Assembly (NCBI GenBank): GCA_022495995.1
Contig: JAFEMH010002087.1
Location: 62,001-126,000 of the forward strand
Direction: 5' to 3'
Source: Adenophora triphylla var. japonica
Taxonomy: Eukaryota > Streptophyta > Magnoliopsida > Asterales > Campanulaceae
Length of the DNA: 64,000 bases
Shown here: positions 51,083 to 62,733 of the stretch, piece by piece
Position numbering within the stretch: the stretch's first letter is position 1
Layout: every line of letters begins with the position of its first letter
Program-made: the position numbers and the translations under genes
The notes under the pieces: generated by a model
Seen by the model: the letters and a program-made list of their open reading frames with translations, nothing else
Told to the model about the DNA's origin: nothing
Database searches by the model: none

Positions 51083-53320
51083 TTACTTGGCCTTAGCTTT
51101 GCGGCCTTTGGACCATCTCCTTTCCTCACAGGCACAAACGCCCTTCTCTCTCCAAATCAGCTCTCCATTGTCCATAAGTAGGGGTAAAGCCACATTTATT
51201 TTTGAAAATTTACGCTTGTGCTTGCCCCTCTTTCTTTTCCTTTTATTGGGGTTTCCACCCCCAAACTCAACCTTTTCTGCAACCTGCAGAACACCATTCT
51301 CACAACCAAGATCAAGAGAGTTATCATGCACAAAAATATTTAAAAATATAGAATCAGATAAATCACTATAACTCTCCTCACTAACTCTCGATTTTGAAGG
51401 CCCTTGTGGTAGATGTGATGGAATCGACTCTTTATGGGAGTCGTGTGGGGAGTGATACGACCCGTTACTCCTAGAGTATTGATCGGCCTTAGTGTTACTA
51501 GCCATGGGACAAACGTCCGCATTATCCCCACTTTTCTCACCTCCATTCACATCATATTTGAAAATTGGAACATCAGTTATGGCTCCTACAAAACTATCAT
51601 TAAGGGGAAGGTTCTTGTCATTATTAAACATACAAAACTTACATTCCTCCCCCATACCTCTCAATGACACCACCCCTTGACACACATCAATGGTGGCCTT
51701 AGTGTCAAACATAAATGGCCTCCCAAGTAGAATGGGAGTTTTCAGTTGTTCCTCACTTGATCCCTCCATACACATCACATAAAAGTCAATAGGGATAACG
51801 ATTTTATCAATTTTAACCAACACCCCTTCAATAACCCCTAAGGGTCTTTTGATTGAGAGATCCGCCAATTGCAAGTCTCTCATGGGTGGTTTCAACTCAC
51901 ATACCCCCAAACTTCTAAAAACATGAAAGGGCATCACATTGACACTTGCCCCAAGATCCAACAAACCTTTAAAATTTTGACCCCCTAAAGAAATTGGGAT
52001 AGTGAAACATCCGGGGTCTTTTTGAACATGTTTGATTTTTTTAAACTCCACACCACTCGGGGATGTGGTTTTTACAACATTAGGGAGAGGGGTTTCTAAA
52101 TTTAATGCAGAAAATACATGTTGAATCTCCCCACTCTCATCCTCATTAACCTCATCATTATTATTAAAACAATCAAAATTATCAAGAGAAGATAGAAATA
52201 CCTCCTCAATTTCCTCACTTTCGTCCCACACTGTTGTGATTGACTTTGCTTGCTCAGGTGGGTTCTTCTCTTTCATCAAATCTTGGGCAACCTTCACAAG
52301 TTGCTCTACTTGTGTGCCCATCTTTTCAAACGCAGCATCTGTATTTCTATTGCTTTGCTGCATCTCCATCCTTAGCTTGGTGCCCAGCTCCCAAGGCTCT
52401 TTATCATGTTGTCCAGGTGGTGGCACATGAAGAGGTTTCACTTGCTGATTATGATGGCCACCCCATGAATTGTAGTTACCATATGGGTTGCCTTGGGGTG
52501 GTGGCCTTGGTGCATATCCATTGAAAGCATGTGCCTGTTCATGATTATAAAAGAAATTTGCTGCACTTGGACACATATTAGTCACATGAGATGACAAACC
52601 ACAATTTGTACAATAATCAGTAATAACATTGGCACCAGCAGAAGTACCACAAGCAGTCAATTTATCCAATTTATTATTTAACAGCGCAATCTGCTTTGAA
52701 ATATTATCACTAGCATTCAATTCAAGCACTCCCCTAGTTCTACCCCTCGAACTCTTTTGTTGAGAATTAGCACTCAACATCTCATATAAAGCTTTAGTCT
52801 CATCCGGGGTCTTGGCTCCTATCGAGCCTCCAGCAGCATTGTCAACCATTGATTGACCATTGTCATTCAAGCCATCATAAAAGGCTTGGTTCAGTGAGGG
52901 TAGTGTGAAGTTGTGGTGGGGACACTGTATTAACATCGTATTAAATCTTTCCCACGCCTCATGAAAGGGCTCCCCCACATCTTGGGAAAATGTCATCAAT
53001 TTCTGTCTAAAACTAGCCAACAGATGATGTGGGTAATATCTTTTAAGGAACACATCTTGCAATTCTACCCAAGTACTAATGCTGCTCGGTGCAAGCATCA
53101 GCAACCATGTTTTAGCCACTCCCTTAAGAGTGTAAGGAAAACACTTTAGTCTAATTTGCTCCTCAGTCACTCCCTGTCTTAACAAAAATTGAGCAACAAC
53201 AATAATATATTCTTTAAGGAACGTGAGTGCATCCTCACCAGGCAATCCGTGAAAGCTTGGCAACATGGCAAAGTATTGTCCTTTGACCTCTAAATTTTTG
53301 GCTGCATCGGACAGCACTAT
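51083..53320 (-). CDS. gag-pro: gag-protease of element E4, main part
   Basis: This Athila-type polyprotein would encode capsid and aspartic protease. Together with the N-terminal part at 62437-62675 it would be 823 residues without another break. It shows the gag core (FAMLPSFHGLPGEDALTFL), a CCHC knuckle (CTNCGLSSHVTNMC) and a protease with active-site triad DLGAS (in LLDLGASVNVMPFHV) and the later PILLGRPFMFDTKATID. The frame is open for its whole length, unusual for a retroelement in this window. It cannot be made as one protein because E5 is inserted after codon 79. Confidence 0.88.
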   Translation of the reverse strand: MVLSDAAKNLEVKGQYFAMLPSFHGLPGEDALTFLKEYIIVVAQFLLRQGVTEEQIRLKCFPYTLKGVAKTWLLMLAPSSISTWVELQDVFLKRYYPHHLLASFRQKLMTFSQDVGEPFHEAWERFNTMLIQCPHHNFTLPSLNQAFYDGLNDNGQSMVDNAAGGSIGAKTPDETKALYEMLSANSQQKSSRGRTRGVLELNASDNISKQIALLNNKLDKLTACGTSAGANVITDYCTNCGLSSHVTNMCPSAANFFYNHEQAHAFNGYAPRPPPQGNPYGNYNSWGGHHNQQVKPLHVPPPGQHDKEPWELGTKLRMEMQQSNRNTDAAFEKMGTQVEQLVKVAQDLMKEKNPPEQAKSITTVWDESEEIEEVFLSSLDNFDCFNNNDEVNEDESGEIQHVFSALNLETPLPNVVKTTSPSGVEFKKIKHVQKDPGCFTIPISLGGQNFKGLLDLGASVNVMPFHVFRSLGVCELKPPMRDLQLADLSIKRPLGVIEGVLVKIDKIVIPIDFYVMCMEGSSEEQLKTPILLGRPFMFDTKATIDVCQGVVSLRGMGEECKFCMFNNDKNLPLNDSFVGAITDVPIFKYDVNGGEKSGDNADVCPMASNTKADQYSRSNGSYHSPHDSHKESIPSHLPQGPSKSRVSEESYSDLSDSIFLNIFVHDNSLDLGCENGVLQVAEKVEFGGGNPNKRKRKRGKHKRKFSKINVALPLLMDNGELIWREKGVCACEERRWSKGRKAKAK

Positions 53321-54887
53321 TGTTCGGTCGAAACCTAACGGTTTATTTTATATCCGCAAGCGCACGGGCTATTGTAATATAGCGGGTGCAAGTACGAGTC
53401 GATCCCACAGAGACAGGGTTTACTTTGGTATAATTTTGTCTTTAGAAAATATAAAAAGGATTGGGGGGTAGATAAAATTTGTTTTTAGAATAATAGAGAG
53501 CATAGACAGAAAATACTTTAATTGAATTCTTATAAAACGAAGCATTCTCGGGATTGGAAATCATACACATAATCTTATTCATCAAATTGTCATTGTCTTA
53601 GAAATAAAAGGTTTTCATAAAAAGCAAGGATGGTATGTTAAGCCTACACTATTTCGGGCTAGGACAATAGCGTTTGTATTCTTCACTAATTATGTTCTAA
53701 GCTGTTTGAGAAATCCGTTTATGTTTGATCCCGCCTGTCACAAACGGGCATTCCGGCTATCTCTAGGCTGACCATAATTAGTAAGAATCCATTAAGGACG
53801 GAAGTTCAACATACTTTCCATTAAAGGAACATCCCTAGGCCATTGAACTACTCTCGTGATCAATGAACCTAGTTTCTTTATATGGTTCCGTCAATTGAGA
53901 TTCTCCGCTAGGTACTTCTCTCAATTGATCGAATCATACAAATTGGATATCGCCAATAAGTAAGGCATTTAGAGAATAATATAAAGAAATTGTTTTAGAT
54001 GAAGAAAGAAGACAAGACTAATCATTTTTTAGATGATGAATAAGCATGTTTTTGAGTTTCCAACCCCAAGAATATGGGGGATTACTCACAAGCCATTTAT
54101 AAGGTAAAAACAATTAAAATAAGAGATTGAGTAAGAGAGACTTATGATGAACAATTGCTGGAAATAATGCTTCTTTTATTGATCTTCTTCCAAAGTAACT
54201 TCAAGAACAAAGTAATGACTTGATCTTCAAATCTTCTTAGAAATTGATATCACAAGTATTTTGTGTTTTCTATCTATCAACTATCGGTATTTCTCTCTAA
54301 TAATTCGTACTTAAGACTGATCTCTAGGGTCCTATTTATAAAAAGGAGGGAACTCTTCAATCGGGTGCAACCAAAAGGTGCCTTTACATCGGCCCGGTCA
54401 CGATTTGCACGGCCGTGTCAAGGAAGTTGCACGGCCGTGTGACCCTTGGCGCCAGATTTGAATTCAAGCCTTGACACCTCGCACGGCCGCTCCTACTTTA
54501 GCTGCACGGCCGCTCCGCCTGATGACACGGGCGCTCCATTTTCAAGACACGGCCACTCCATATTTTAGGGCCAAAAGTGGCCTGAAAAATGCCAAGTGCA
54601 CGGCCGCTCCATCTCGCCGCACGGCCGCTCCGACCGGTTTTCAACTTGGAGTGCTTATTTGCTTGGTGTCCCTTCATCTTTTTGGACCAAAATGTCCATG
54701 TATCCTTTGTATATATAAAATGACCCTAAAACCTGTCTAAAAAGGCAAGAAATATACCAAAAGCGTAAAATCTAGAAAATAAGGAAAAGAAACTAAAAAG
54801 TATAAGAAATGAAATGAGAAATGATGTTTTATGCTATAAAAAGTATATAAAAATGAGGATAAATGACTATATAATAGTCACTTATCA
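53321..54887 (-). repeat. 3' LTR of element E5
   Basis: Read leftward it runs from TGATAAGTGAC (54887) to CGACCGAACA (53321). The TATA box TATAAATAG (minus strand) is at 54332-54340. Palindromes CACGGCCGTG are at 54408-54417 and 54430-54439, with further half-copies GCACGGCCGCTCC up to about 54630. The polypurine tract AAGTGTGGGGGAGTT (minus strand) lies at 54888-54902. Confidence 0.93.
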
Positions 54888-54902
54888 AACTCCCCCACAC
54901 TT

Positions 54903-55999
54903 AAACCTTTGCTTGTCCCCAAGCAAACTTATAATGAAATATGGGGAGGGAGAAAAATATGATTTGATCCCTCAGAAATAAAGTAGCAAGCCCTTAAATG
55001 CCTTGTAGATAATGCCTTTTATCTATCTACTCATATTTTGAATACCCTTAAAAATTTATTTAGGAAGAAATATTTTAGGGACATTTAAAAGAGATAAGAT
55101 GCAAGACAATAACCTAGTATAGCATATATAGAATTTTGATCAAGTAAAGCATGCTAGAAGGAAGAATTTTCTTGGTAGAAAAAGCCATCACTTTTTAGAG
55201 TGATTTTTTTAGAAAAGATGAATTTTATTTCTTTAAGATGTACAAGAAAAGGTATAGACATTTATTCACAATTTAGAAGTTCCGAAGATTTGCATTACAT
55301 TCTTGAATCACAAGGGTGAAGAATGGGTGATGGTAGTGGAAAAATCTCGTCAAAGTCAAACAAATTTATCTCATTTTTGCACGTGTTATATTTTTGCAAA
55401 AGTCCTAAGTTATTCTTGATCCTTTCAAGTAGGAGACATTGTGGTCGCGAGCCCCATGTTCCTAATACTTAGATCAAGAATACTTTTGGATATTATTTCC
55501 GTTTTGGCAAGGAAGCATCGTCGCCGAACGCCGTGCCCCGAGTTACTTAGGAGATAATTTCTTTTTGCTTTTGGTGATCATTGTCACTCTTTTTTATTAA
55601 TAAGATAAAAGTGTTTTTTTCTTTGACTTGATTTGAAAATGGAAAGATGGAATTTATGAAAGGGTGTGATTCAAGGGATGCAAACAAAAAGGTGCTTCTA
55701 AAAAAGGGAATAAAATATCTAATAAAGATAAAAAATGTACAAACTTAAAGGAATATATTCAAAAATTTAAATATATAACCAAGCATAAAAGAATTCCTTT
55801 CTAATCAAATGCATTTTTCTTGATGAGATTCTATATTGTGCTATACTAACTTATGAGTCTTTCAATTATTTCCTAAAAAGATCCCTTATACTTTTCCTTT
55901 TTATAAATTTTTAAGTGTATAGAAAATACGAGAGGAAAGATAAAGGCATTTATACTAAGGCAATTGGCAAGCATAATGATAATGATTTTTGATCATCAT

Positions 56000-56042
<43 letters not shown>

Positions 56043-56281
56043 ACTATTATACAAGCATAAAAGAGAAAAAAAAAAAATGCAACTAAGTTAAAAAAAAGAA
56101 AAAATTATACTAGAAAGCGATTAAATCTATCCTAGAAAGCAAGTAAATTTTAAAAACTAGAAAGCGAAAAATAACTAGAAAAATAAAAGGATAGATTTAC
56201 CCCCCCACACTTGAAATGAACATTGTCCTCAATGTTTCAAGGAACAATGCCAAATCCCGGGAGGGTAGAGGAAAAAACTTA
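54903..56281 (-). other. Non-coding 3' part of element E5
   Basis: AT-rich sequence without a recognisable gene. It has a T-run of about 32 at 56007-56038 and many A-runs. A second purine-rich tract (minus strand), AAGTGTGGGGGGG, lies at about 56201-56213. Confidence 0.6.
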
Positions 56282-57535
56282 CTAAAATGGTGGTGGTGGT
56301 GGTGGAAAGTTGTCCCAATAGTTTGCCCCATAGTTGTAAATGTCGTCAATCCTTCCTTGAGCATATTGAATACGACCATCCATTTGGCCGAGTTGTTGAA
56401 GGATTTGAGCATTTTGCTCAAGCAATTGACCTTGTTGGGCAAACATTTGATCGAACCTTTGGTAAAAGTCGGGTGGCAATGGGGCTTGATTCTCTTCTTC
56501 TTCTTCTTCTTGATCTCCTCCTCCAATAGCATTTGGGAATATCCAAGTCTCGGGATCTCTTATCCGGATGGTGGGGAGATTATTACTTGGGAGTACAATG
56601 TAGGGCGTTTTATCCGCTCCTACTAACCAATTATACTCATTATTCCCCCTCACCGAAATGAGTTGCATAGTTCGAAGAGTTGGAATATCCAGTTTTGTTG
56701 ACCCTCTCACTTCAACCCACTCATTTGGAATTTCAAAATTGAAGTGTTTGGCAAAAAGAGTAACTATACCCCCCATATGAATTTCTCCATTAAAGGTGGG
56801 AGAAACAATGTCACCAATCAACTCAAAGAAGAAATTACAAAGGTTCATCCTTCTTCGCTCCCAAACAAAACACCATAAAACAAACAACTCCTTTCTATTC
56901 ACGGTTCCCTTATCTTCCCTAGCAAAGAGGGTACAAGCGAACATCCTATGAATGAGGCGGATGGATGGGTGAATGATAGAAGAAGCTTTGGCACTTCGGG
57001 AAGTATAGGATGGAAGGCCGGTAATTTGATTCCAAAAAATAGTCTCATTGTATTCAATGGGCATGTCGGGAAAAGACTCCGTTTGGAAAGATAACCCCAA
57101 GATTCTACTAATCTCAGCCCCGGTCAAATGAAGCTCTCTACCACCCAAGCGAAAATCCAAATGGAATTGATTAAAAACTCTCCCTGTCACTCTACAATTT
57201 TCCTCCACAATTTTCACCTTTAAAGTACTCAAAAATTCTAAGGTAAGGACCTCATAGGTTTTCTCATGTCTTTGAAGGAAGACATCGGACCTCATTCCCA
57301 TAAAAAGGGTAAGAGCGTCCCCATAAAGTCCTAATGCTCTCAAGGCAAGCCTATCAGGAAATTGGGTTGGCCTAATCCTTTTTGAACTCAAGGCAACAAA
57401 ACGTGCCGTCTCCCTGAGTTCTAAAATCAATCCCCAAAGTGTTGAGAGTAGGATTCAAGTTAGAGGAAGAACCTTGCTCTTTTCGAGACTTCTTTGTTAC
57501 TCTCTCTGCAGCCTTTCCTTTCCCTTTGGTAGCCA
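56282..57535 (-). pseudogene. ATHILA ORF-1-type protein of element E5
   Basis: The gene appears to start at ATG 57535 (MATKGKGKAAERVTKKSRKE). After about 38 residues one frame change near 57425 leads into the long open frame ending at 56282. The body has RFVALSSKRIRPTQF, LHLTGAEISRILGL and IHPSIRLIHRMFACTLF, as in the ATHILA ORF-1 family, an ORF downstream of pol in Athila elements, in the envelope position but of unproven function. The C-terminus has glutamine-rich and proline-rich segments (YWDNFPPPPPPF). No signal peptide or membrane anchor is evident. Confidence 0.8.
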
Positions 57536-58201
57536 TTTATCTCAAACCAGAAAATTTGAAAGACAAGAGAGGTGAAGGAGTTCTTACCCGAAGAAATCGC
57601 TGAATAAACCCAAAATCTTTGATGCCCAGCCACTGAAATGTCCAAGAGCTTCTTCCTTAACCTTAATCTTGAGCAATCCCTTCGAATTTTATGAAATGGG
57701 TGAAGGGTTTTGGTATTTTTCGGAATTGGGGTTTTAGGAGGGTTTTTGGACTGATTTTGATGGTGGAGAAATGGTTGAGTGATGGATTTGAGGATGATTG
57801 AGGGTTGTAATGTGGGTTAGAATGGTAGGAAGATGGGTATTTATGGTAGATGGGGCGGAGGTTTTGATGGAGAAGGATTGAAGAAGGAGTAAATGAGGGA
57901 GGAGGGGAAAGGTACGTCTTTTGACCGAAACGACGCAACTCCCTGCACGTCTTGCACGGCCGTGTTAAGGAACTTGCACGGCCGTGTCCCTTTACCGAGT
58001 CAACACATCCCAACTCGATATGAACTGCACGGCCGCTCCAAGAAGAGCTGCACGGCCGTGCGAATTGAACTTCACCACTTTTTAAATCTTTTTCCCTATA
58101 AAATAAAGTTAGCACAAACAAATATGATAAAACAAAATAAAATGAAAATAAAACAAAAATAATCCATCGGTTACCATCCCGATGATGCTTGTTTTAGGTC
58201 C
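57536..58201 (-). promoter_or_regulatory. Possible internal promoter upstream of the ORF-1 gene of E5
   Basis: This spacer contains a second copy of the LTR palindrome cluster: CACGGCCGTG at 57955-57964, 57977-57986 and 58051-58060. The first two have the same 22-bp spacing as in the LTR and nearly identical intervening bases. A TATA-like CATAAATA (minus strand) lies at about 57839-57847, between the palindromes and the start codon. Confidence 0.5.
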
Positions 58202-58471
58202 TTAGCTTGACCCCTTCCCGGTAGTAGGAGATGCATGATACTTGGTTGGCCTTTTGTCATTGACAACTTGCCATTGCAATCCTTCCGGGGTAATGAGTAT
58301 CTTCTGCGGTAGACATTTCTTCCATCCCGACTTCTTGGGTAGAACAAGTGACCTATAGTCTTTGCACTTTCGAAAACTCGAAGTGACCTCCGTCTTTGTT
58401 CTTTTTGACTTTTTCACTGCATTGTTAGTCTTAGGACACGCAGAAATATCTAATATATCATTACAAATCAA
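58202..58471 (-). pseudogene. Short ORF after protease in element E5, unrecognised
   Basis: The minus-strand frame encodes a Lys-rich segment (AVKKSKRTKTEVTSSFRKC, then CKDYRSLVLPKKSGW). It follows the protease and could be the remaining C-terminal end of the gag-pol polyprotein of this Athila subfamily. I do not recognise a domain. Confidence 0.4.
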
Positions 58472-58529
58472 AGGTTCATTATTTATAGGATCATTTTTAT
58501 TTCTTCCTTTGATTTTGTTTCCTCACCCT

Positions 58530-60729
58530 TTAGATCTTCTTCACTAGGAATCCAATTTTCTTCGCTAGGGTGTAGGTCTCTTCAATTGGGGTCCAATCTT
58601 CTTCACTAGGAGTATAGGCCTCTAAATAGGGATCTTCGAGAACCGGCCTATGCATACTAAATTCGACCCTTTCTTTCCCTATATTTAGGGAAAATGTGCC
58701 ATTTTTCACATCTATGATTGCCCCCGCAGTGGCAAGAAATGGCCTTCCTAAAATGACGGGAATATAATGGTCTTCCGCCATATCCAAAATAACAAAGTCG
58801 ACAGGGATGATTAAGTTCCCTACTCGACAAGGCAAATTTTCCATAATACCAACGGGGTATTGAACGGATCGGTCTGCCAATTGGAGAGTTATGGTTGTGG
58901 GTCTAAGTTCCCCTATACCAAGCTTCTCGCTAACCGATAATGGCATTATACTGACGCTTGCTCCTAAGTCAAGGACTGCGTTATCTATGTTTATTCTCGC
59001 CAACACAACAAGGAATGGTGAATGTACCTGGATCCTTTAATTTTGGAGGGTCTTTATTTTGCAAGACGGCGCTCACCTCCTCCGCTAACATAACATTCCT
59101 ATTTTCTTTTAGCCTTTCTTTTTCTTCTATTAATTTTTTTAAAGGTTTAACGGCTAAAGGCATATCTTCATCCTTCCTAAAATAAGGAATGTTAACATTA
59201 ATGGCATCCAAGTTATCAAGGAATTCATCATAATCCTTGCCTTCTTCTTTAGGGGATTCCGTCCCCAAACTAGTCTCAATCATTGGAGGGATTGGACTTT
59301 GATTATTTCTAGGGCATTCATTCTTCTTTTCTTGCTCATCCCTAGTTTCTACCATATTAACTTGCTCATTTGGCCTTTGAGGTTGACCGGGAAGACTCCC
59401 TTGTGGTCTATTCAATGGGGTAGCCTGTTGAGCTTGTTGGGTTTCTAGCATCTTATTATGCGCTGCCAAGTTATCAAACCTAGCATTTAACAATTTAAAA
59501 CATTCCCTAAATTCATTATTGATCTTTTCTTGGGAATTTTTATTTTCCACTACGAAATCCATTATAAGATCTAATTTAGATTTAGGGGGAAAGGTACTTG
59601 CATTGTTGTTGAAATTCTTAGGTGCAAACCCCGGTGGTTGTGTAGATGATTGCGGGTTAAGAACGTTGTTATTCTTATAGGAAAAATTGGGGTGATTCCT
59701 CCACTCGGGATTGTATGTATTAGAATACATCCCCCCTTTTTGCCCAAAAGAATTAACGAAGTTCACTTGATTGTTAGAAGTAACGTCAAGCAACTCGCAG
59801 TTATCCGTACTATGTGAGTTAGACCCACATAGTTCGCATAACACATTTACACTAGCAATGGGATTGACATTAAGATTTTCAAACTTTTTCAAAAGCATGT
59901 CAACTTTAGAGGAGAGAAGAGTAACTGCATCAACATTATATTTACCGGGCGTACCTTGTTGTTGCTCCCTCTCGTTTGACCATTGGTAATGGTTCAATGC
60001 AATGTTTTCAATGAGGTCATACGCCTCATCTACTCCTTTGTTCATCAAAGCTCCTCCTGCAGCGGCATCAATGGTCTCTCTTGTTTTAAAAAATGAGACC
60101 GTTGTAGAAGGTGTGAACAATCAACCACTTTTCAAGCCCGTGGTGGGGGCACATTCTCGAGAAGTTCCTTGTACCGTTCCCATGCATCATACAAAGTTTC
60201 ACTATCTCGTTTGACGAAGTTAGTGATCTTTGTTCGTATCTAGCGCCTTGCTTGGCGGGAAAAATCGGCCAAGGAAAGCTTCTTGAATCTGGTCCCATGT
60301 TGTCAATGAATTCTGAGGGACCGAATTCAACCATTGTTTCGCCTTATCCTTGAGAGAAAATGGAAAAAGGCGCATCCGAATCGCTTCTACCGTAACACCT
60401 TGAATACGTGTAGTATCACAATATTCAAGAAATGTTTGGATGTGTAGATGGGGGTCTTCGAAGGCAGTGCCGCTGTATTGGTTATTCATAACCATATGCA
60501 ATAGTTGCGGCTTTATTTCGAAGTTTGCCGCTCCGGCATTCGGCACAACTATAGGGGATCTAGTTCCCGGGGTACTTGGGTTAACAAAGTCCCGTAGGGT
60601 CCTAGCAGGTGTTTGCGGTTCTCCGTCCATGTGTTTTTGTAGGGCTTCTCTAAATCTTCTTAATCTTTCGTGAAAGCTTCTTTCGGGTTCCGGATCAAAG
60701 TTGTCAACAAATGTCCGAGACCGTTTCAT
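58530..60729 (-). pseudogene. gag-pro: gag-protease of element E5, frameshifted
   Basis: It starts at ATG 60729 (MKRSRTFVDNFDPEPERSF). The gag core includes PQLLHMVMNNQYSGTAFEDP and KDKAKQWLNSVPQNSLTTWD. Frame changes occur near 60245, 60100 and 58990. A CCHC knuckle, CELCGSNSHSTDNC, and a long Asn/Gln/Pro-rich linker lead to the protease, with DLGASVSIMPLSV and the later PVILGRPFLATAGAIID. It belongs to the same general Athila type as E4 but a clearly different subfamily. The breaks may be real mutations or assembly errors. Confidence 0.88.
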
Positions 60730-60851
60730 AAACTACAAGAAAAACACTTGAAGAGAAATTAAACGCAATGATTATAGGATAGGAAAGCAAAATAGTAAAA
60801 ACAAAAACTAAAAATTTGTAGTAAAGACAAAAATAAAAAGTAAACCGTTGT

Positions 60852-60865
60852 CCGCAACGGCGCCA
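60852..60865 (-). other. Primer-binding site of element E5 (tRNA-Asp type)
   Basis: Read leftward, TGGCGCCGTTGC matches the complement of the tRNA-Asp 3' end for 12 bases and then diverges (GG for CG). E4 has the longer match. It lies five bases inside the 5' LTR. Confidence 0.8.
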
Positions 60866-60870
60866 AAACT

Positions 60871-62436
60871 TGTTCGGTCGAAACCTAACGGTTTATTTTA
60901 TATCCGCAAGCGCACGGGCTATTGTAATATAGCGGGTGCAAGTACGAGTCGATCCCACAGAGACAGGGTTTACTTTGGTATAATTTTGTCTTTAGAAAAT
61001 ATAAAAAGGATTGGGGGGTAGATAAAATTTGTTTTTAGAATAATAGAGAGCATAGACGAGAAAATACTTTAATTGAATTCTTATAAAACGAAGCATTCTC
61101 GGGATTGGAAATCATACACATAATCTTATTCATCAAATTGTCATTGTCTTAGAAATAAAAGGTTTTCATAAAAAGCAAGGATGGTATGTTAAGCCTACAC
61201 TATTTCGGGCTAGGACAATAGCGTTTGTATTCTTCACTAATTATGTTCTAACCGTTTGAGAAATCCGTTTATGTTTGATCCCGCCACGTCACAAACGGGC
61301 ATTCCGGCTTATCTCTAGTGACCATAATTAGTAAGAATCCATTAAGGACGGAAGTTCAACATACTTTCCATTAAAGGAACATCCCTAGGCCATTGAACTA
61401 CTCTCGTGATCAATGAACCTAGTTTCTTTATATGGTTCCGTCAATTGAGATTCTCCGCTAGGTACTTCTCTCAATTATTGAATCATACAAATTGGATATC
61501 GCCAATAAGTAAGGCATTTAGAGAATAATATAAAGAAATTGTTTTAGATGAAGAAAGAAGACAAGACTAATCATTTTTTAGATGATGAATAAGCATGTTT
61601 TTGAGTTTCCAACCCCAAGAATATGGGGGATTACTCACAAGCCATTTATAAGGTAAAAACAATTAAAATAAGAGATTGAGTAAGAGAGACTTATGATGAA
61701 CAATTGCTGGAAATAATGCTTCTTTTATTGATCTTCTTCCAAAGTAACTTCAAGAACAAAGTAATGACTTGATCTTCAAATCTTCTTAGAAATTGATATC
61801 ACAAGTATTTTGTGTTTTCTATCTATCAACTATCAGTATTTCTCTCTAATAATTCGTACTTAAGACTGATCTCTAGGGTCCTATTTATAAAAAGGAGGGA
61901 ACTCTTCAATCGGGTGCAACCAAAAGGTGCCTTTACATCAGCAGTCACGATTTGCACGGCCGTGTCAAGGAAGTTGCACGGCCGTGTGACCCTTGGCGCC
62001 AGATTTGAATTCAAGCCTTGACACCTCGCACGGCCGCTCCTACTTTAGCTGCACGGCCGCTCCGCCTGATGACACGGGCGCTCCATTTTCAAGACACGGC
62101 CACTCCATATTTTAGGGCCAAAAGTGGCCTGAAAAATGCCAAGTGCACGGCCGCTCCATCTCTGCTGCACGGCCGCTCTGACTGGTTTTTCAACTTGGAG
62201 TGCTTATTTGCTTGGTGTCCCTTCATCTTTTTGGACCAAAATGTCCATGTATCCTTTGTATATATAAAATGACCCTAAAACCTGTCTAAAAAGGCAAGAA
62301 ATATACCAAAAGCGTAAAATCTAGAAAATAAGGAAAAGAAACTAAAAAGTATAAGAAATGAAATGAGAAATGATGTTTTATGCTATAAAAAGTATATAAA
62401 AATGAGGATAAATGACTATATAATAGTCACTTATCA
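60871..62436 (-). repeat. 5' LTR of element E5
   Basis: This is nearly identical to the LTR at 53321-54887. The TATA box is at 61881-61889 and palindromes at 61955-61964 and 61977-61986. Differences from its partner come in small clusters rather than as isolated substitutions. Confidence 0.93.
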
Positions 62437-62675
62437 ACTATGCAAGAGGTAGATGTGTCTACCCTAGGTCTCAGGAAATCATTCATAGTTTGTGCCGGTG
62501 GTACTGCCATCTCGGCTTTCTCTTCCTCTACCTCGGTGGTGGAGGGTTCTGATTCGGTGTCCGAATCTGAAAAGAGAGGATTAAAGAGGGGATCGCCCTC
62601 AAATTCTTCCTCAAGTCTATTTATGTTGTCGTCCAATGGCACCAATGTAGGCTTCAAAGAACGACGACCTTGCAT
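62437..62675 (-). CDS. gag-pro: gag of element E4, N-terminal part
   Basis: From ATG 62675 (MQGRRSLKPTLVPLDDNINR) the frame is acidic and Ser-rich and reads to the insertion point of E5. The ATAGT (minus strand) target duplication at 62437-62441 is shared with the downstream part at 53316-53320, so the two were one frame before E5 arrived. Confidence 0.85.
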
Positions 62676-62709
62676 TCACTACCTAACCTACTTGTTTACT
62701 TGCAACAAG

Positions 62710-62728
62710 TCCCCGGCAACGGCGCCAA
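62710..62728 (-). other. Primer-binding site of element E4 (tRNA-Asp)
   Basis: Read leftward, TGGCGCCGTTGCCGGGGA follows the 5' LTR by a few bases. It matches the complement of the plant tRNA-Asp 3' end over its full length, the primer typical of Athila elements. Confidence 0.9.
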
Positions 62729-62733
62729 AAACT

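Larger units (their letters stand above)
53321..62436 (-). mobile_element. Element E5: complete Athila-type retrotransposon nested in E4
   Basis: Two LTRs of about 1.57 kb (53321-54887 and 60871-62436) bound 9.1 kb, with ACTAT duplicated at both ends (53316-53320, 62437-62441). Read leftward, it has a tRNA-Asp-like primer site, a frameshifted gag-protease and an ORF of the ATHILA ORF-1 type, but no polymerase domains. The LTRs are nearly identical, and E5 is the innermost and so youngest element. Confidence 0.95.

Noticed and set aside
54471..54740. Plus-strand ORF of 89 codons, repeated at 62018
   Set aside because: It lies within both LTRs of E5 over the CACGGCCG repeats, antisense to the element; composition-driven.
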